Positions 43,929 through 54,082 of a stretch of 64,000 nucleotides of DNA are shown here, piece after piece; the stretch's first letter is position 1, and every line of letters begins with the position of its first letter. The translations under genes and the position numbers were made by a program. Below the pieces are notes generated by a model. That model was given only the letters and a program-made list of their open reading frames with translations, did not search any database and was not told where the DNA came from. This stretch comes from Curvivirga sp965219885 (GTDB taxonomy: Bacteria; Pseudomonadota; Alphaproteobacteria; UBA8366; Aestuariispiraceae): positions 248,001-312,000 of the forward strand of contig NZ_CBDCOT010000008.1 in assembly GCF_965219885.1 (NCBI RefSeq), given 5' to 3'.

Positions 43929-45557
43929 TTATTGTGTTGTTCTAAATGGCGTTGCCTGAATAACCATCACCGCGAAGACAGGAATAATAATGATGATTAC
44001 GGCAACGGTAATAAGTAACATCCCTAACTCACTATAATCCGCCTGAATTGTTATCTCTCCAGTTGTACGGTCCTTCACCTCACGGGTTACCGTATATATC
44101 TGGTTCATATATTTGGTCATCAAGTTGCTGGCGGAGAGCGCTAGATTTGTAAAGGATGCCATCACCGCAAAAAAAGTCGCCTTAAGATGCACAGGCGCAT
44201 TTCGTGCGATCCATGCAAGCATCGGGATCATCGCTATTTGCCCTAAAGGTGATTCCAACGCCGTATCAAAAATGGCAATAAATCGTGCATCAACAACACC
44301 GTTCGTAAGTGCAGACGTCCATTCTTGAATGCCATAATAAAGCCCAATATTCGGCAAGGATACGATCCCCCCAATGATACTCAATATAATCAAAATTTCG
44401 GCTATGGACCTCTTAACAATTATTGGGCGTAAAACCACTAAACCCGCCAGCGTCAAACCATAGGTTAAAAAACTTAAAACCGATAAAAACTGCTGATCAA
44501 ATCCCAACACATCGATTTCAAACCAGGTAGATCCGGCTCCGGAGCTTGGCGTTGCCCTGTATATAAAGATTATAATAGCTGTGCCTATAAGCATTTTTGC
44601 TTGTGACGGTTCTAACTCCTTTAACAGTCTTGTCATTAAGAATAATATAATGGAGATTGAAACAAAAAAGGTCATTTCCTGTGCCGCTGGAACTTCATTC
44701 AATCCTACAAATAATGTAAATAAAACAAAGGCAAAACTTCCACCGAATATCATCCAGTTTGGCTTCGTTTGAACCTCCGGTTTGAAAAGCATGTCATGAA
44801 TCACATCAGATGGAACCCCCTTCAGAGTCAGTTTGTTAGCCTTCTGACGCAATAACATTCCGCCTAAAATCACACCGCTTATAGAAATTAAAGGTACAGC
44901 TAGAGCACCAAGATAAATACCAGCGTAAATTTTAATTTTTTCGGCTTCGTTTAAAGCATCTACACCATCAAAAACATAGACATTAATTGCTGATACACAT
45001 ACAACACCGCCAATAATTGCTACCCGTCCGAGTGTTTGCATCGTTGTATGCATGGCCTTTTCTATCGCATCAGAAAATTTAACTCCGTTATCGTCGACGG
45101 CAGGCACCGCTTCTACGGTCATTGCATCAGCAACAACATCTTGTAACACATATCCAATTGGTGAAAGAAGAGCACTTAAAATATACCATGCTTCAATCGG
45201 CATGATCATCGCCATCATATCAGTCTGACTAATCAGCATATACATAATGATAAGGCTAATCGCCATTAAGCTGGCACCGAAGAAAACTAAAGAAGACTTC
45301 CAACGCCAAATGATATCAACAAGATGACCAATAGGCATTTTTAATGCCCAAGGTAGGCCTGCCCAAAATGCTAACCCCGCAAGAAACTCTGCAGACAGGT
45401 TCAAGTATTCTTTGATAAAAAATGTCCCTACGATTGACGTAAGGCCTGACACCCCTGCAGCGAAATATACCATTAGTGGTGGTAAATAAGACCATCGAAA
45501 ATTTCGGCCTAGTTCCAGAACGACATCATCAAAGAAATTATAAACCTTGGAAAACAT
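43929..45557 (-). CDS. BT1/MFS-type membrane transporter
   Basis: 542 residues with 12 or more hydrophobic segments. The segment LPWALKMPIGHLVD and the later GYVLQDVVADAMTVE resemble the signatures of the BT1 folate/biopterin transporter family within the major facilitator superfamily. A large soluble loop (about 225-265) follows the sixth segment. The nearby folate genes make a pterin substrate tempting, but they are in different transcripts and nothing in the sequence proves it. Confidence 0.7.
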   Translation of the reverse strand: MFSKVYNFFDDVVLELGRNFRWSYLPPLMVYFAAGVSGLTSIVGTFFIKEYLNLSAEFLAGLAFWAGLPWALKMPIGHLVDIIWRWKSSLVFFGASLMAISLIIMYMLISQTDMMAMIMPIEAWYILSALLSPIGYVLQDVVADAMTVEAVPAVDDNGVKFSDAIEKAMHTTMQTLGRVAIIGGVVCVSAINVYVFDGVDALNEAEKIKIYAGIYLGALAVPLISISGVILGGMLLRQKANKLTLKGVPSDVIHDMLFKPEVQTKPNWMIFGGSFAFVLFTLFVGLNEVPAAQEMTFFVSISIILFLMTRLLKELEPSQAKMLIGTAIIIFIYRATPSSGAGSTWFEIDVLGFDQQFLSVLSFLTYGLTLAGLVVLRPIIVKRSIAEILIILSIIGGIVSLPNIGLYYGIQEWTSALTNGVVDARFIAIFDTALESPLGQIAMIPMLAWIARNAPVHLKATFFAVMASFTNLALSASNLMTKYMNQIYTVTREVKDRTTGEITIQADYSELGMLLITVAVIIIIIPVFAVMVIQATPFRTTQ

Positions 45558-45632
45558 TCTCTATCCCATCCACTGTTTCATACCTTTGATAGATAAGATA
45601 TCCGATTCTGATTTTCCAAACTAAATAAGACG

Positions 45633-46655
45633 TTATGATTTAAAGAGTTCAATATCACCGTCAGAAATATCAATATCTTCAAGTATCCCCTGCTCCACTA
45701 AATCTTCGTATAAATGAAACTGGTTGCGTCCATGTTGCTTTGAGTAATACAGAGATTTATCTGCCTTGGCTAAAATTTCCACCGTGCTTTTATCTCCCGT
45801 AATTTGAATGGCACCAACACTGATTGTAACATTGCCGACTTGAGGGAATCTTTGACTTTCAATCGCTTGACGAAATCTTTCGAATGCAGCTCTTGCATTC
45901 TCTTTATTATCTGCCCGTAACAACACGAGGAATTCTTCACCACCAAAGCGATATACAGTGTCAAAACGACGTGTAAGACGTTTCAGAGATTGAGCAACTA
46001 AGATCAAAACCTCATCCCCAAACACATGACCATAGCTATCATTTACCGATTTGAAATTATCAATATCAATCAGCCCTAACCAATAGCTCTCGCCACTGTC
46101 AGTGCGGTTTGGATCATCTTTTAAAACTTTAGGCTCAGAAGCAAATAATGAAATACGCTTTATCTCTTGATTGAAGGTATTCCGATTCAACAACCCAGTA
46201 AGTTCATCCGTTTGTGCATACACCAACAAACTATAATAGTTATTAAAAACCTCTATAGACCGGGTCATACTCTCAGCCGAAAGCTCTAAAGCACCTTCTT
46301 TTGCAACAATTTCAAGGACTGTATCTTCTTTAGAAATTGACGCGAGATGGTAATAAAAATACTCATAACCACCATCACAAATACAATCACAAACCGTGCT
46401 CTTGCTTGCCACTACCCGATTTATGAGTTCAGCATGATCTGCATCTAATTCAATTTCTTTATGCAGAATATCATATCCGGTTTCTGATAAAGTCACCTTA
46501 TCCCAGATTTTGCCCGCATCAGTTTTGAGTATTGAAATATTTTCAATCGGGAGATTCATATAAACAGTTTGAAGTAAACTTTGTTCCAACAGCTTTGTAT
46601 CACGAAGACTTGTGATATCGCGTAACTCATCTAATAGTTCTCTGCTTTTTGCCAA
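45633..46655 (-). CDS. Diguanylate cyclase (GGDEF)
   Basis: 340 residues. The C-terminal GGDEF domain (about 155-320) has LTGLLNRNTF, DIDNFKSVNDSYGH, the intact active-site GGEEF in YRFGGEEFLVLL, and an RRFD inhibitory I-site five residues before it. It therefore makes c-di-GMP and is probably product-inhibited. The N-terminal 150 residues have no membrane segment; the CDCICDGG cysteine cluster is a possible metal or redox site in an unrecognised sensor domain. Confidence 0.88.
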   Translation of the reverse strand: MAKSRELLDELRDITSLRDTKLLEQSLLQTVYMNLPIENISILKTDAGKIWDKVTLSETGYDILHKEIELDADHAELINRVVASKSTVCDCICDGGYEYFYYHLASISKEDTVLEIVAKEGALELSAESMTRSIEVFNNYYSLLVYAQTDELTGLLNRNTFNQEIKRISLFASEPKVLKDDPNRTDSGESYWLGLIDIDNFKSVNDSYGHVFGDEVLILVAQSLKRLTRRFDTVYRFGGEEFLVLLRADNKENARAAFERFRQAIESQRFPQVGNVTISVGAIQITGDKSTVEILAKADKSLYYSKQHGRNQFHLYEDLVEQGILEDIDISDGDIELFKS

Positions 46656-46758
46656 GTTTCTTACCTAATAAACCAGTTATATCCCCCCTATTTTCTATAT
46701 ACTATACGTGAACTCCGATCAGGATCAAGATTCACAAGTCACTCAAAAGTCTTCATTC

Positions 46759-48033
46759 TCAATAATCTTTCACCATATGTGTCAACGAAGCACCGGTCTC
46801 GTAATATAATTCCTTCATAGAATTAAAACCTTGCTGATAGCTTGTGGTTGGCTGAATAGGTAGGACAGAAGGGTCACCATGCACAAAATATTTCGCAATC
46901 GCGGTTCCCATACAGGTTCCTGGACTAATCCCTCTTCCGTTATATCCCATCATGGAAATTCCACTATCGCCTATTTGAATGAGACGCGGCAAATGATCAT
47001 CTGTCATTGCAATACGACCATGCCACGAATATTCGAATTCAATACCTTTAAGTTGAGGGAAAAGTTTATGTAACTTTCGTTTAATCCAAGAAGTATGAAC
47101 ACCCTTCCCCATTTTCTCTAAGGATCCAATAGATCCCATTATCAAACGACCTGCAGCATCAAGCCTAAAGGAAGACATAACCGTACCTGTATCCCAACAT
47201 CCATGTTTTTCAGGTAAAGTAATATTTAAAAATTCATCATCCAGTGGTTTTGTGGCAAATTGAAAATAATAAACAGGTGTAAAGCTTGATGAATAATGTT
47301 CAATATTTCCCTGCATATAGGCATTTGTTGCATTCAGTAGGTAGGAGGCTTTTACAGTTCCTCTTGCTGTTTTCACAGACCACACACCATCTTTAAAAGA
47401 CGTATGGATTGCAGGGCTATTTTCATAAACCTTGACACCCAACTGTTGTGCAGCCCTTGCCAATCCTTTTGCATAGGCTAATGGTTGTACTGTCCCTGCA
47501 CGTCGATCGAGCAAGGCACCAAACACACCGGAGGCCCCGGTCAGTATCGTGGCCTCTTTTGCCGACAACAACTCTACAGGCGCTTGCCTTTTTTCTTGCT
47601 GTGCAAATCGGTTCTGAAGATCGGTAAATCCTTTTGGTGAATGCGCACAATGTAAAGTACCGTTGCAGGTGGCTTCGCATTTAATATCAAATTCTTCGAT
47701 GAGCTTGAAAACTTCGCTGGGACCAGCTGCCAAGGTTTTATTTAGCTTTTCACCCGCTTCAGGACCTAGAATAGACATAACATCATCAGGTGGTGTCCAT
47801 AATCCTGCATTCACAAGCCCAACATTTCTACCTGACCCGCCATGGCCAATATTGTTCGACTCTAACAAACAAACAGACATTCCTTGTTTTTGCGCTTCTA
47901 TAGCAGCTGAGCAACCTGTGAAACCACCACCAATAATCACTAAATCAACTTTTAAGTCTTCAGTCAGGCTGTCCGCGTAAAATGTTTCCGCAGCCGTTGC
48001 CTGCCACAGATTATTCTCTGAAATCCGTGCCAT
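46759..48033 (-). CDS. FAD-dependent amine/amino-acid oxidoreductase (DAO family)
   Basis: 424 residues with an N-terminal Rossmann FAD motif VIIGGGFTGCSAA, a SGRNVGLVNAG segment and the C-terminal GYNGRGISPGT typical of the gamma-glutamylputrescine oxidase/glycine oxidase group. It is divergent from the saccharopine dehydrogenase gene and shares with it a promoter region bearing nested palindromes, so co-regulation in amino acid or polyamine breakdown is likely. The substrate is not determined. Confidence 0.82.
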   Translation of the reverse strand: MARISENNLWQATAAETFYADSLTEDLKVDLVIIGGGFTGCSAAIEAQKQGMSVCLLESNNIGHGGSGRNVGLVNAGLWTPPDDVMSILGPEAGEKLNKTLAAGPSEVFKLIEEFDIKCEATCNGTLHCAHSPKGFTDLQNRFAQQEKRQAPVELLSAKEATILTGASGVFGALLDRRAGTVQPLAYAKGLARAAQQLGVKVYENSPAIHTSFKDGVWSVKTARGTVKASYLLNATNAYMQGNIEHYSSSFTPVYYFQFATKPLDDEFLNITLPEKHGCWDTGTVMSSFRLDAAGRLIMGSIGSLEKMGKGVHTSWIKRKLHKLFPQLKGIEFEYSWHGRIAMTDDHLPRLIQIGDSGISMMGYNGRGISPGTCMGTAIAKYFVHGDPSVLPIQPTTSYQQGFNSMKELYYETGASLTHMVKDY

Positions 48034-48192
48034 CTTTATTCCCTGTCTTTGAGATTCATTCCCAAGATATACTGTTTAATTACTTTCCCCTAACTTGCCG
48101 TATTCATATACAGGTTCGCAACTTTTATATCTGATATATCTCCAACTTTTTTGGACAAACTCTATTTCACATATAGATAGTTGCTTTCTTCT

Positions 48193-48230
48193 TATATTCA
48201 GTTAAAACAAATTTCAGTTAACTGAATATA
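48193..48230. promoter_or_regulatory. Nested palindromic operator between the FAD oxidoreductase and saccharopine dehydrogenase genes
   Basis: TATATTCAGTTAA (48193-48205) and TTAACTGAATATA (48218-48230) are exact 13-bp reverse complements. Inside the right part, TTCAGTTAACTGAA (48213-48226) is itself a perfect 14-bp palindrome, giving three CAGTT half-sites. It lies 22 bp before the saccharopine dehydrogenase start and can control both directions. Confidence 0.65.
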
Positions 48231-48251
48231 TAAACATAATAAGGGGGTTCC

Positions 48252-49409
48252 ATGTCGGAATTAGCGAGTCGTAGCGGTAATGTGCATTGGTTAGGTGCAG
48301 GCCTTTCAACAGGTACAGGCCTTAACAAGGTAGCTGACGCAGCAAACAAAGTAATATTGTGGAACCGTACAGTTTCAAAAGCAGAAGCCTTAGCAGAACG
48401 TCTTTCTCTTACAGGAAAAATTGAAACGAAAGCTTATGACCTAGATAAGCTTAAAGCTGAGTTAAATGAGGGTGATATTGTTGTTTGTATGTTACCTGTG
48501 GCAGAACACGGAACGATCCTAGATACCGCAATTGCACATGGCGCCCATTATGTATCAAGTAGTTATGTTAGCGATATCATCTTAGGCAAGGTAGAAGCAG
48601 CAAAAGCTAAAAACCTCGCCGTTGTTGTAGAAGCAGGCCTAGACCCCGGCATTGATCATCTTGCCTCCCATCTACTTGTTGATGATGCAGAAAAAGCGCT
48701 TACAGAACTTGGTTCTACAGCTGATGAGGTTGACGCTCAGTTTTTCTCTTATTGTGGTGGTTTTCCAGAAGTTCCAAATGATTTCAAATATCGTTTTAGC
48801 TGGGCGCCTGCAGGTGTATTACTAGCGTTGCGTTCTCCTGCGAAATTCATGAAAAATGGACAAGAAGCAACAGCACCACGTCCTTGGGAAGAAACGGAAA
48901 TTTATAAAACAAGTGCCGGTGATTTTGAAGCCTACCCAAACCGTGACAGCGTACCATTCATTGATCAATATCATTTTCCAAAAAGCTGGAATGTAAAGGA
49001 TTTTATCCGTGGAACATTGCGTCTTCCCGGGTGGTTAGATGCATGGAAAGATGTGTTTGAAGCAGTAAAAACTGGCACAGATGACGACATACGCGCATTA
49101 GGTGCAAAATTAGCGGATGAGCACTTCTATGGGCCAAATGATAAAGATCGCGTTGTTCTAACAGTAGGGCTGATTTTATCTAAAGGTGGAAAAGAAATCT
49201 TTAATAGTCGTTATGAAATGGATATTTGTGGCGATGATGCAGATTCTGCTATGGCACTAACTGTTTCCAACGGGGTTGCTTGTGGCATTATTGACTTGCT
49301 ACAAGGTCATTCAAATGTTGGTTTAAACAAGGCAGCAGAAGATATCGAAAGCGTGAAACGCTGGATTGATCGCTTAGGCGACTGGGGTATTCACTTAACC
49401 CAAAAATAA
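48252..49409 (+). CDS. Saccharopine dehydrogenase family protein (LYS9-like)
   Basis: 385 residues. The N-terminus has an NAD(P) Rossmann fold (VHWLGAGLSTGTGL, then VILWNRTVSKAEALAERL), and the segment VVVEAGLDPGIDHLASHLL is characteristic of saccharopine reductase/dehydrogenases. It would cleave or form saccharopine in lysine catabolism, as in some roseobacters. No lysine-ketoglutarate reductase or aldehyde dehydrogenase is adjacent. GGGGG lies 7 bases before the ATG. Confidence 0.85.
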   Translation: MSELASRSGNVHWLGAGLSTGTGLNKVADAANKVILWNRTVSKAEALAERLSLTGKIETKAYDLDKLKAELNEGDIVVCMLPVAEHGTILDTAIAHGAHYVSSSYVSDIILGKVEAAKAKNLAVVVEAGLDPGIDHLASHLLVDDAEKALTELGSTADEVDAQFFSYCGGFPEVPNDFKYRFSWAPAGVLLALRSPAKFMKNGQEATAPRPWEETEIYKTSAGDFEAYPNRDSVPFIDQYHFPKSWNVKDFIRGTLRLPGWLDAWKDVFEAVKTGTDDDIRALGAKLADEHFYGPNDKDRVVLTVGLILSKGGKEIFNSRYEMDICGDDADSAMALTVSNGVACGIIDLLQGHSNVGLNKAAEDIESVKRWIDRLGDWGIHLTQK

Positions 49410-49420
49410 GATTAAAATAA

Positions 49421-49446
49421 AAAGAGGTGCTAAATAGCACCTCTTT
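49421..49446. terminator. Bidirectional intrinsic terminator
   Basis: AAAGAGGTGCTA and its complement form a 12-bp perfect stem with an AA loop and a T-run on the plus strand. It separates the converging saccharopine dehydrogenase and PAS genes. Confidence 0.9.
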
Positions 49447-49465
49447 TTTTGCCTTGGAATTGGTA

Positions 49466-49999
49466 CTATACGCCCATCGCAAATATCATCTCATTAAAAG
49501 TCATCTTGCGTTCCAACAAAAGCCTTTCTAAATGGTTAATTCCATCTAGTAATCCTTGCTTAGGGCTACTCGCTTGTTCTTCCAGCGCTTTTAGTTCTTG
49601 ATAAAGCGGATAAATCTTTTCATCAATTAACTGACGGTTAGGTGCACTTCTATTACTGTGATACCCAACAATATTCCCGCCACTATCACGACTTGGCGTC
49701 ACATGTGCAAGCACCCAATAATGATCCCCATTTTTTGCGCGATTTACCACATATGCGAAGATCTCTTCACCAGACTTAATACACTGCCACAAATATTCAA
49801 AAACGGTTCTAGGCATGTCAGGATGGCGCACCACATTGTGTTGCACATTCAAACAATCCTTTTCCGTCATATCTGCTAAATCATAAAAAGTATTATTTCC
49901 ATAAGTAATTTTGCCAGTAAGATCAGTCTTGGAAACAATTATATCGCGCCGATCAAACTTACGCTCTACGCCTGTCAACTTTGCATTACCATAAAGCAT
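49466..49999 (-). CDS. Soluble PAS-domain protein (Aer-type PAS)
   Basis: 177 residues. The PAS core (about 15-125) has ITYGNNTFYDLADMTEKD, HNVVRHPDMPRTVFEYLW and NGDHYWVLAHVTPSRD, the arrangement of redox-sensing Aer/NifL-like PAS domains. The C-terminal 50 residues are helical, and no methyl-accepting, kinase or GGDEF domain is present. It may signal by protein contact to a chemotaxis or c-di-GMP component. GAGGAG before the start supports the ATG at 49999. Confidence 0.8.
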   Translation of the reverse strand: MLYGNAKLTGVERKFDRRDIIVSKTDLTGKITYGNNTFYDLADMTEKDCLNVQHNVVRHPDMPRTVFEYLWQCIKSGEEIFAYVVNRAKNGDHYWVLAHVTPSRDSGGNIVGYHSNRSAPNRQLIDEKIYPLYQELKALEEQASSPKQGLLDGINHLERLLLERKMTFNEMIFAMGV

Positions 50000-50270
50000 A
50001 GCGACTACTCCTCTTCACGCATATAGCGAATAGGCTAAGCCGGAAGCTTTTTAGTTTCGAGACAAACTAATATGCTAGTAATAACTTATTCCGGCAGCCA
50101 ACCGTCCTTCTTTTTTATGATAACACAAAGACATAAATATACCTAGAATACAAATGAAAGAGTCAAAATATCGTATAAGTTCAAAATTTTAATAACAATA
50201 TTTTAATAATTCTTCCTAAATAGTAATAGAAATATCACATATAATATATTCCTAAAATACAAATTCAGAA

Positions 50271-50855
50271 TCAGCCAAATGTGAATTCCAAACTTGTTTC
50301 ACGCATCCATTTCCATAAATAATCCAATAAGCTAATATCTAAGAGAAGATGATATTTATTAACGTCAATGTGATTGAAAACAACATTAGCTTGCCCCAAT
50401 AAACTGCGTGCACTATGGCCAACGGGGAAAGTATTTTTTCGAAAATCGAGCGAGCACCCTTTAGAAAAAAACTCTATTGCTCTCGTGCCAGATACTTCTA
50501 GACATACAATTTGGTCTGACATATTTGTGGCAATTATTGAGCGATCGTGACCTAACGTATTTATCTGCTGTATATAGCTATTGATCTTCTCATAATCCGT
50601 CTGGACAAACCACATAGTAGGACTGATAGAGCATATTTCTCCTCCTTGCTCATCCTTAACAACCCGGCAGCTCTGTAACGGTAGGGAAAAACTCGCTTCT
50701 TTATTAAATGCGATCACTTGATCATCAGATACAGGTTGAGATTTTTGTACCATCCCAATTCCTGTATTTTTTCGAAGAGAAATAGATAACTCAGGTAAAT
50801 TAAGAGATAAGTCACCATGACAATCACGTCTTTCAAGCCTCAACATATCAGCCAT
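50271..50855 (-). CDS. soxG: Sarcosine oxidase gamma subunit
   Basis: 194 residues from the ATG at 50855, chosen for GGGGAG 7 bases upstream; it overlaps the end of soxA by 8 bp. The later half (SGTRAIEFFSKGCSLDFR, HSARSLLGQANV) matches the YgfZ/GcvT-like gamma subunit of heterotetrameric sarcosine oxidase. It is the last gene of soxBDAG. It has no catalytic cofactor of its own but is needed for the assembled complex. Confidence 0.85.
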   Translation of the reverse strand: MADMLRLERRDCHGDLSLNLPELSISLRKNTGIGMVQKSQPVSDDQVIAFNKEASFSLPLQSCRVVKDEQGGEICSISPTMWFVQTDYEKINSYIQQINTLGHDRSIIATNMSDQIVCLEVSGTRAIEFFSKGCSLDFRKNTFPVGHSARSLLGQANVVFNHIDVNKYHLLLDISLLDYLWKWMRETSLEFTFG

Positions 50856-53775
50856 GTACAAGCTCCCCTTCTTTATCATAGAAGCAAGTAGATGTTATTC
50901 TTGCTTCATAGAAACCTTCAAAATCATAAATCTTTATTATTTCCCCCATACGCTCAAATCCATTTAACACCAATCCCAGCGCGACAGGCTTCTTAAGTGT
51001 CGGACTGAACACACTTGATGTCACACGCCCTTCTATAGGAGCAGTCGGCGCCGAATAGCCACTTGCTATAACAATCCCACCAACAGGTAAAACATTGTCT
51101 CCGATTACTTCGAGCCCAACCAGTTGTTCCCTATTTTCTTGCAAGGCAGCTTCGCGTGTCAAAGATCTTTGACCAATGAAATCATCTTTCTTACGATCTA
51201 CCATCGCACCAAATCCAATATCATGTGGGATTGTGGCAGAATCTGTATCCCCCCCTACATGAACATATCCTTTCTCTGTCCGCATAACGAGTAAAGCTTC
51301 CACCCCGAATGGCTGCGCTTTCAATTCCTTTCCACGATCTAACATAGCGTCCCACATAGACTGCATATAGCTTGATGGCATAGAAACTTCATATCCCAAT
51401 TCCCCTGTAAAACTGGTTCTCAAGATTCTAATTTCTACGTCCCCTAATTTGGTGCAACGCACAGTCATATGCGGAAATACCTCATTAGCGAAATCAATAT
51501 CCAATCCTAATGTTTCAAGAAGCTTTCTTGAATTTGGCCCTTGTATACTAATAGTTCCCCATCCAGTGGTCATAGGCGTTACAATCACATCCATATGCGA
51601 CCATTCACATTGACGCCATTCATCTAACCATCCAGCAACCATTGCCGCATTCCCACTGGTTGTGGTGAGCCAAAAGTGATCTTCTGCTAGACGAGAAAAA
51701 ACACCATCTTCCATAACTGTGGCTTGTTCATTCAACATGAGTCCATATCGTGCCACACCGACTTTCATAGCCTTCACATTGTTTATGTAAAACTTATGGA
51801 GAAATTCCGCGGCATCCTTGCCACGTACATCAATTTTGCCCAATGGCGAATAATCTAGAATACCAACAGCACTACGCACATGTAATACTTCCCGTTCAAT
51901 AGCGGCTTGAGCTGTTTCATCACCTTGTTTGTAATATGCAGGTCGTGTCCATATACCATATTCGTCAAATACAGCCTTATGAGATTCATGCCAGCTATTA
52001 AGAGCCAAATAACGAATTGGCTTAAATAGTTTTCCTCTTCTACGGCCTGCAAATGCACCCATTGTCACAGGTGTATAAGGCGGACGAAACTTGGTCGTTC
52101 CAACTTCTGGTATTTCTCGATTTGTTACTTGGCCAAGGATTGCCAGCGCATTGATATTACTTGTCTTGCCCTGATCCATCGCCATACCTGTTGTTGTATA
52201 GCGTTTAAAATGTTCTACAGAGGTATAATTCTCTCTCGCCGCCAGATTTACATCAGATGCCGTTACATCATGTTGGAAATCCACCCAGCGCTTTGTATGT
52301 CGGATATCTTCACGATCTGTTGGCAAATCCCATAAAGCTTCAATAGATGAAACATGTATTGGCTCAACATCACTCAAAATAGTCGACAATTCAAATTCGC
52401 CACTTGCTGCACCTATACATTCATTATCTTGAACATATACACTTGGCACAAATGCGAGTCTGTTATCGTCAAATCGAAGTTTTCCACCTGATTGTGAATG
52501 TAAATGCACGACCGGAGAATATCCACCGGATATACCTAATGAATCACATTCCAAATTCATTTGTATCGTACTTAATACATTCTCTTCCAAATCAATGGGC
52601 GATACAATCACTGACGATAAACGTTTTTTACCTCTAGCCTCTGTAACGGCATGCCCCTTTAATATCTCGATACCCGCATCTTCCACTGCATGAACAAGAT
52701 CCCCATCTGGTGATTGCCTTGCATCTACTAATGCAACAACTTGCACACCCGCCTTCTGCAAGCACAATGCTGTTCGATAAGCATCATCGTTATTTGTTGC
52801 TATCACAACTTTATGACCGGGAGACACCTCATATCTATTCACATAAGTTCTGATAGCTGACGCTAGCATAACCCCCGGTACATCATTATTGGCAAAAACC
52901 AATGGGCGTTCTATAGCCCCTGTTGCAATGACAACCTTCTGCGCACGAATATGCCATAGTTTCTCTCTTGGCATATCCATCACCTTATTCACATCAATAT
53001 GGTCAGTTAGGCGTTCTGAAATTGTGATTAGATTGTCATCATAATATCCAACAGCCGTAGATCGTGTCATCACTGTTACATTTGGATGCCTTAGCAATTT
53101 TTCTTTTTGTACATTAATCCATTCTAACCCGGATAAAGCAGAAATTTGAGCATCTTCAAATAATAAAGCTCCTCCAATTTCGTGATCCTGCTCTACTAAT
53201 AAAACTTGTTTATCCGCTTCTGCATGTTCAAAAGCTGCACTAATCCCCGCAGGCCCGGCTCCAACAACGAGCACGTCCACATATTTGTGTTGATGATCAT
53301 ATGCAGATGGATCATTTTCTTTAGGAATTGTTCCCAATCCGGCCATTTGACGTACCATGGGACTCCAGAATTTCCATCCCGGCCATTTAAAAACCTTGTA
53401 GTAAAACCCCGCTACAAAGAAACGTTTTAAAACACCAGTTACTGCCAATAAATCGTGTTTAGCATTGGGCCAACAATTAACAGATTTTAACGTAAGTCCT
53501 TCTTGTATAGCTGTCGTTGTCATTCTGACATTGGGTTCTTCAAAAGGTGGCGTACCTAACTGCGCAATTGCATTTGCTTCTTCAGCACCTGCCGCCATAA
53601 TGCCACGCGGGCGATGGTATTTAAAACTACGCCCCACAACCGATACATCATTTGCCATTAAAGCAGAGGCAATTGTATCTCCCTCATATCCAAAATAGGT
53701 TTTTCCATCAAAATTGAATGAGATCGGCTTCTCACGATTTAACCGTCCTTTGGAAGGCAAACGAAATGATGTCAT
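50848..53775 (-). CDS. soxA: Sarcosine oxidase alpha subunit
   Basis: 975 residues from the ATG at 53775 (GGGAG 7 bases upstream; ATGA overlap with soxD). Order of domains: a ferredoxin-like N-terminus with GRSFKYHRPRGIMAAG, an NAD/FAD-type part with VLVVGAGPAGISAAFEHA and VIATGAIERPLVF, and a C-terminal GcvT-like THF-binding domain (about 590-975) with TSFTGELGYEVSMPS and GVEALLVMRTEKGYVHVGGD. The complex oxidises sarcosine to glycine and transfers the released C1 unit to THF as 5,10-methylene-THF. Confidence 0.95.
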   Translation of the reverse strand: MTSFRLPSKGRLNREKPISFNFDGKTYFGYEGDTIASALMANDVSVVGRSFKYHRPRGIMAAGAEEANAIAQLGTPPFEEPNVRMTTTAIQEGLTLKSVNCWPNAKHDLLAVTGVLKRFFVAGFYYKVFKWPGWKFWSPMVRQMAGLGTIPKENDPSAYDHQHKYVDVLVVGAGPAGISAAFEHAEADKQVLLVEQDHEIGGALLFEDAQISALSGLEWINVQKEKLLRHPNVTVMTRSTAVGYYDDNLITISERLTDHIDVNKVMDMPREKLWHIRAQKVVIATGAIERPLVFANNDVPGVMLASAIRTYVNRYEVSPGHKVVIATNNDDAYRTALCLQKAGVQVVALVDARQSPDGDLVHAVEDAGIEILKGHAVTEARGKKRLSSVIVSPIDLEENVLSTIQMNLECDSLGISGGYSPVVHLHSQSGGKLRFDDNRLAFVPSVYVQDNECIGAASGEFELSTILSDVEPIHVSSIEALWDLPTDREDIRHTKRWVDFQHDVTASDVNLAARENYTSVEHFKRYTTTGMAMDQGKTSNINALAILGQVTNREIPEVGTTKFRPPYTPVTMGAFAGRRRGKLFKPIRYLALNSWHESHKAVFDEYGIWTRPAYYKQGDETAQAAIEREVLHVRSAVGILDYSPLGKIDVRGKDAAEFLHKFYINNVKAMKVGVARYGLMLNEQATVMEDGVFSRLAEDHFWLTTTSGNAAMVAGWLDEWRQCEWSHMDVIVTPMTTGWGTISIQGPNSRKLLETLGLDIDFANEVFPHMTVRCTKLGDVEIRILRTSFTGELGYEVSMPSSYMQSMWDAMLDRGKELKAQPFGVEALLVMRTEKGYVHVGGDTDSATIPHDIGFGAMVDRKKDDFIGQRSLTREAALQENREQLVGLEVIGDNVLPVGGIVIASGYSAPTAPIEGRVTSSVFSPTLKKPVALGLVLNGFERMGEIIKIYDFEGFYEARITSTCFYDKEGELVHG

Positions 53776-54071
53776 TTTTTTTCTCCCAATTTCTGCCAAC
53801 CTTTAGGTGGTTGTTCTCCCATTTTATAGCATCCATAAATTTCATGGGTCACGGTATTGCGGATCACATTAAAATATTGACTGCATCCATGTATATGTCC
53901 CCAACGTTCCAAAGAAATACCTTTCACGTTATCTCTCATAAACAGGTATTCTGCCCATTGGCTATCTGTGACCTCTGATGCAGGTATTGACCTCTCCAGA
54001 TGAGATGGACCCGCATATTTAAATTCTTCTTCACTTCTTTCCCCACAATAAGGGCATGTAATCTTTTGCAT
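53772..54071 (-). CDS. soxD: Sarcosine oxidase delta subunit
   Basis: 99 residues with a zinc site formed by the N-terminal CPYCGER and the downstream HIHGC segment, the known metal-binding pattern of SoxD. YLFMRDNVKG and RWGHIHGCSQYF are family-typical. It lies between soxB (11 bp upstream) and soxA (4-bp overlap). Confidence 0.95.
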   Translation of the reverse strand: MQKITCPYCGERSEEEFKYAGPSHLERSIPASEVTDSQWAEYLFMRDNVKGISLERWGHIHGCSQYFNVIRNTVTHEIYGCYKMGEQPPKGWQKLGEKK

Positions 54072-54082
54072 TTCTTTTCCCC

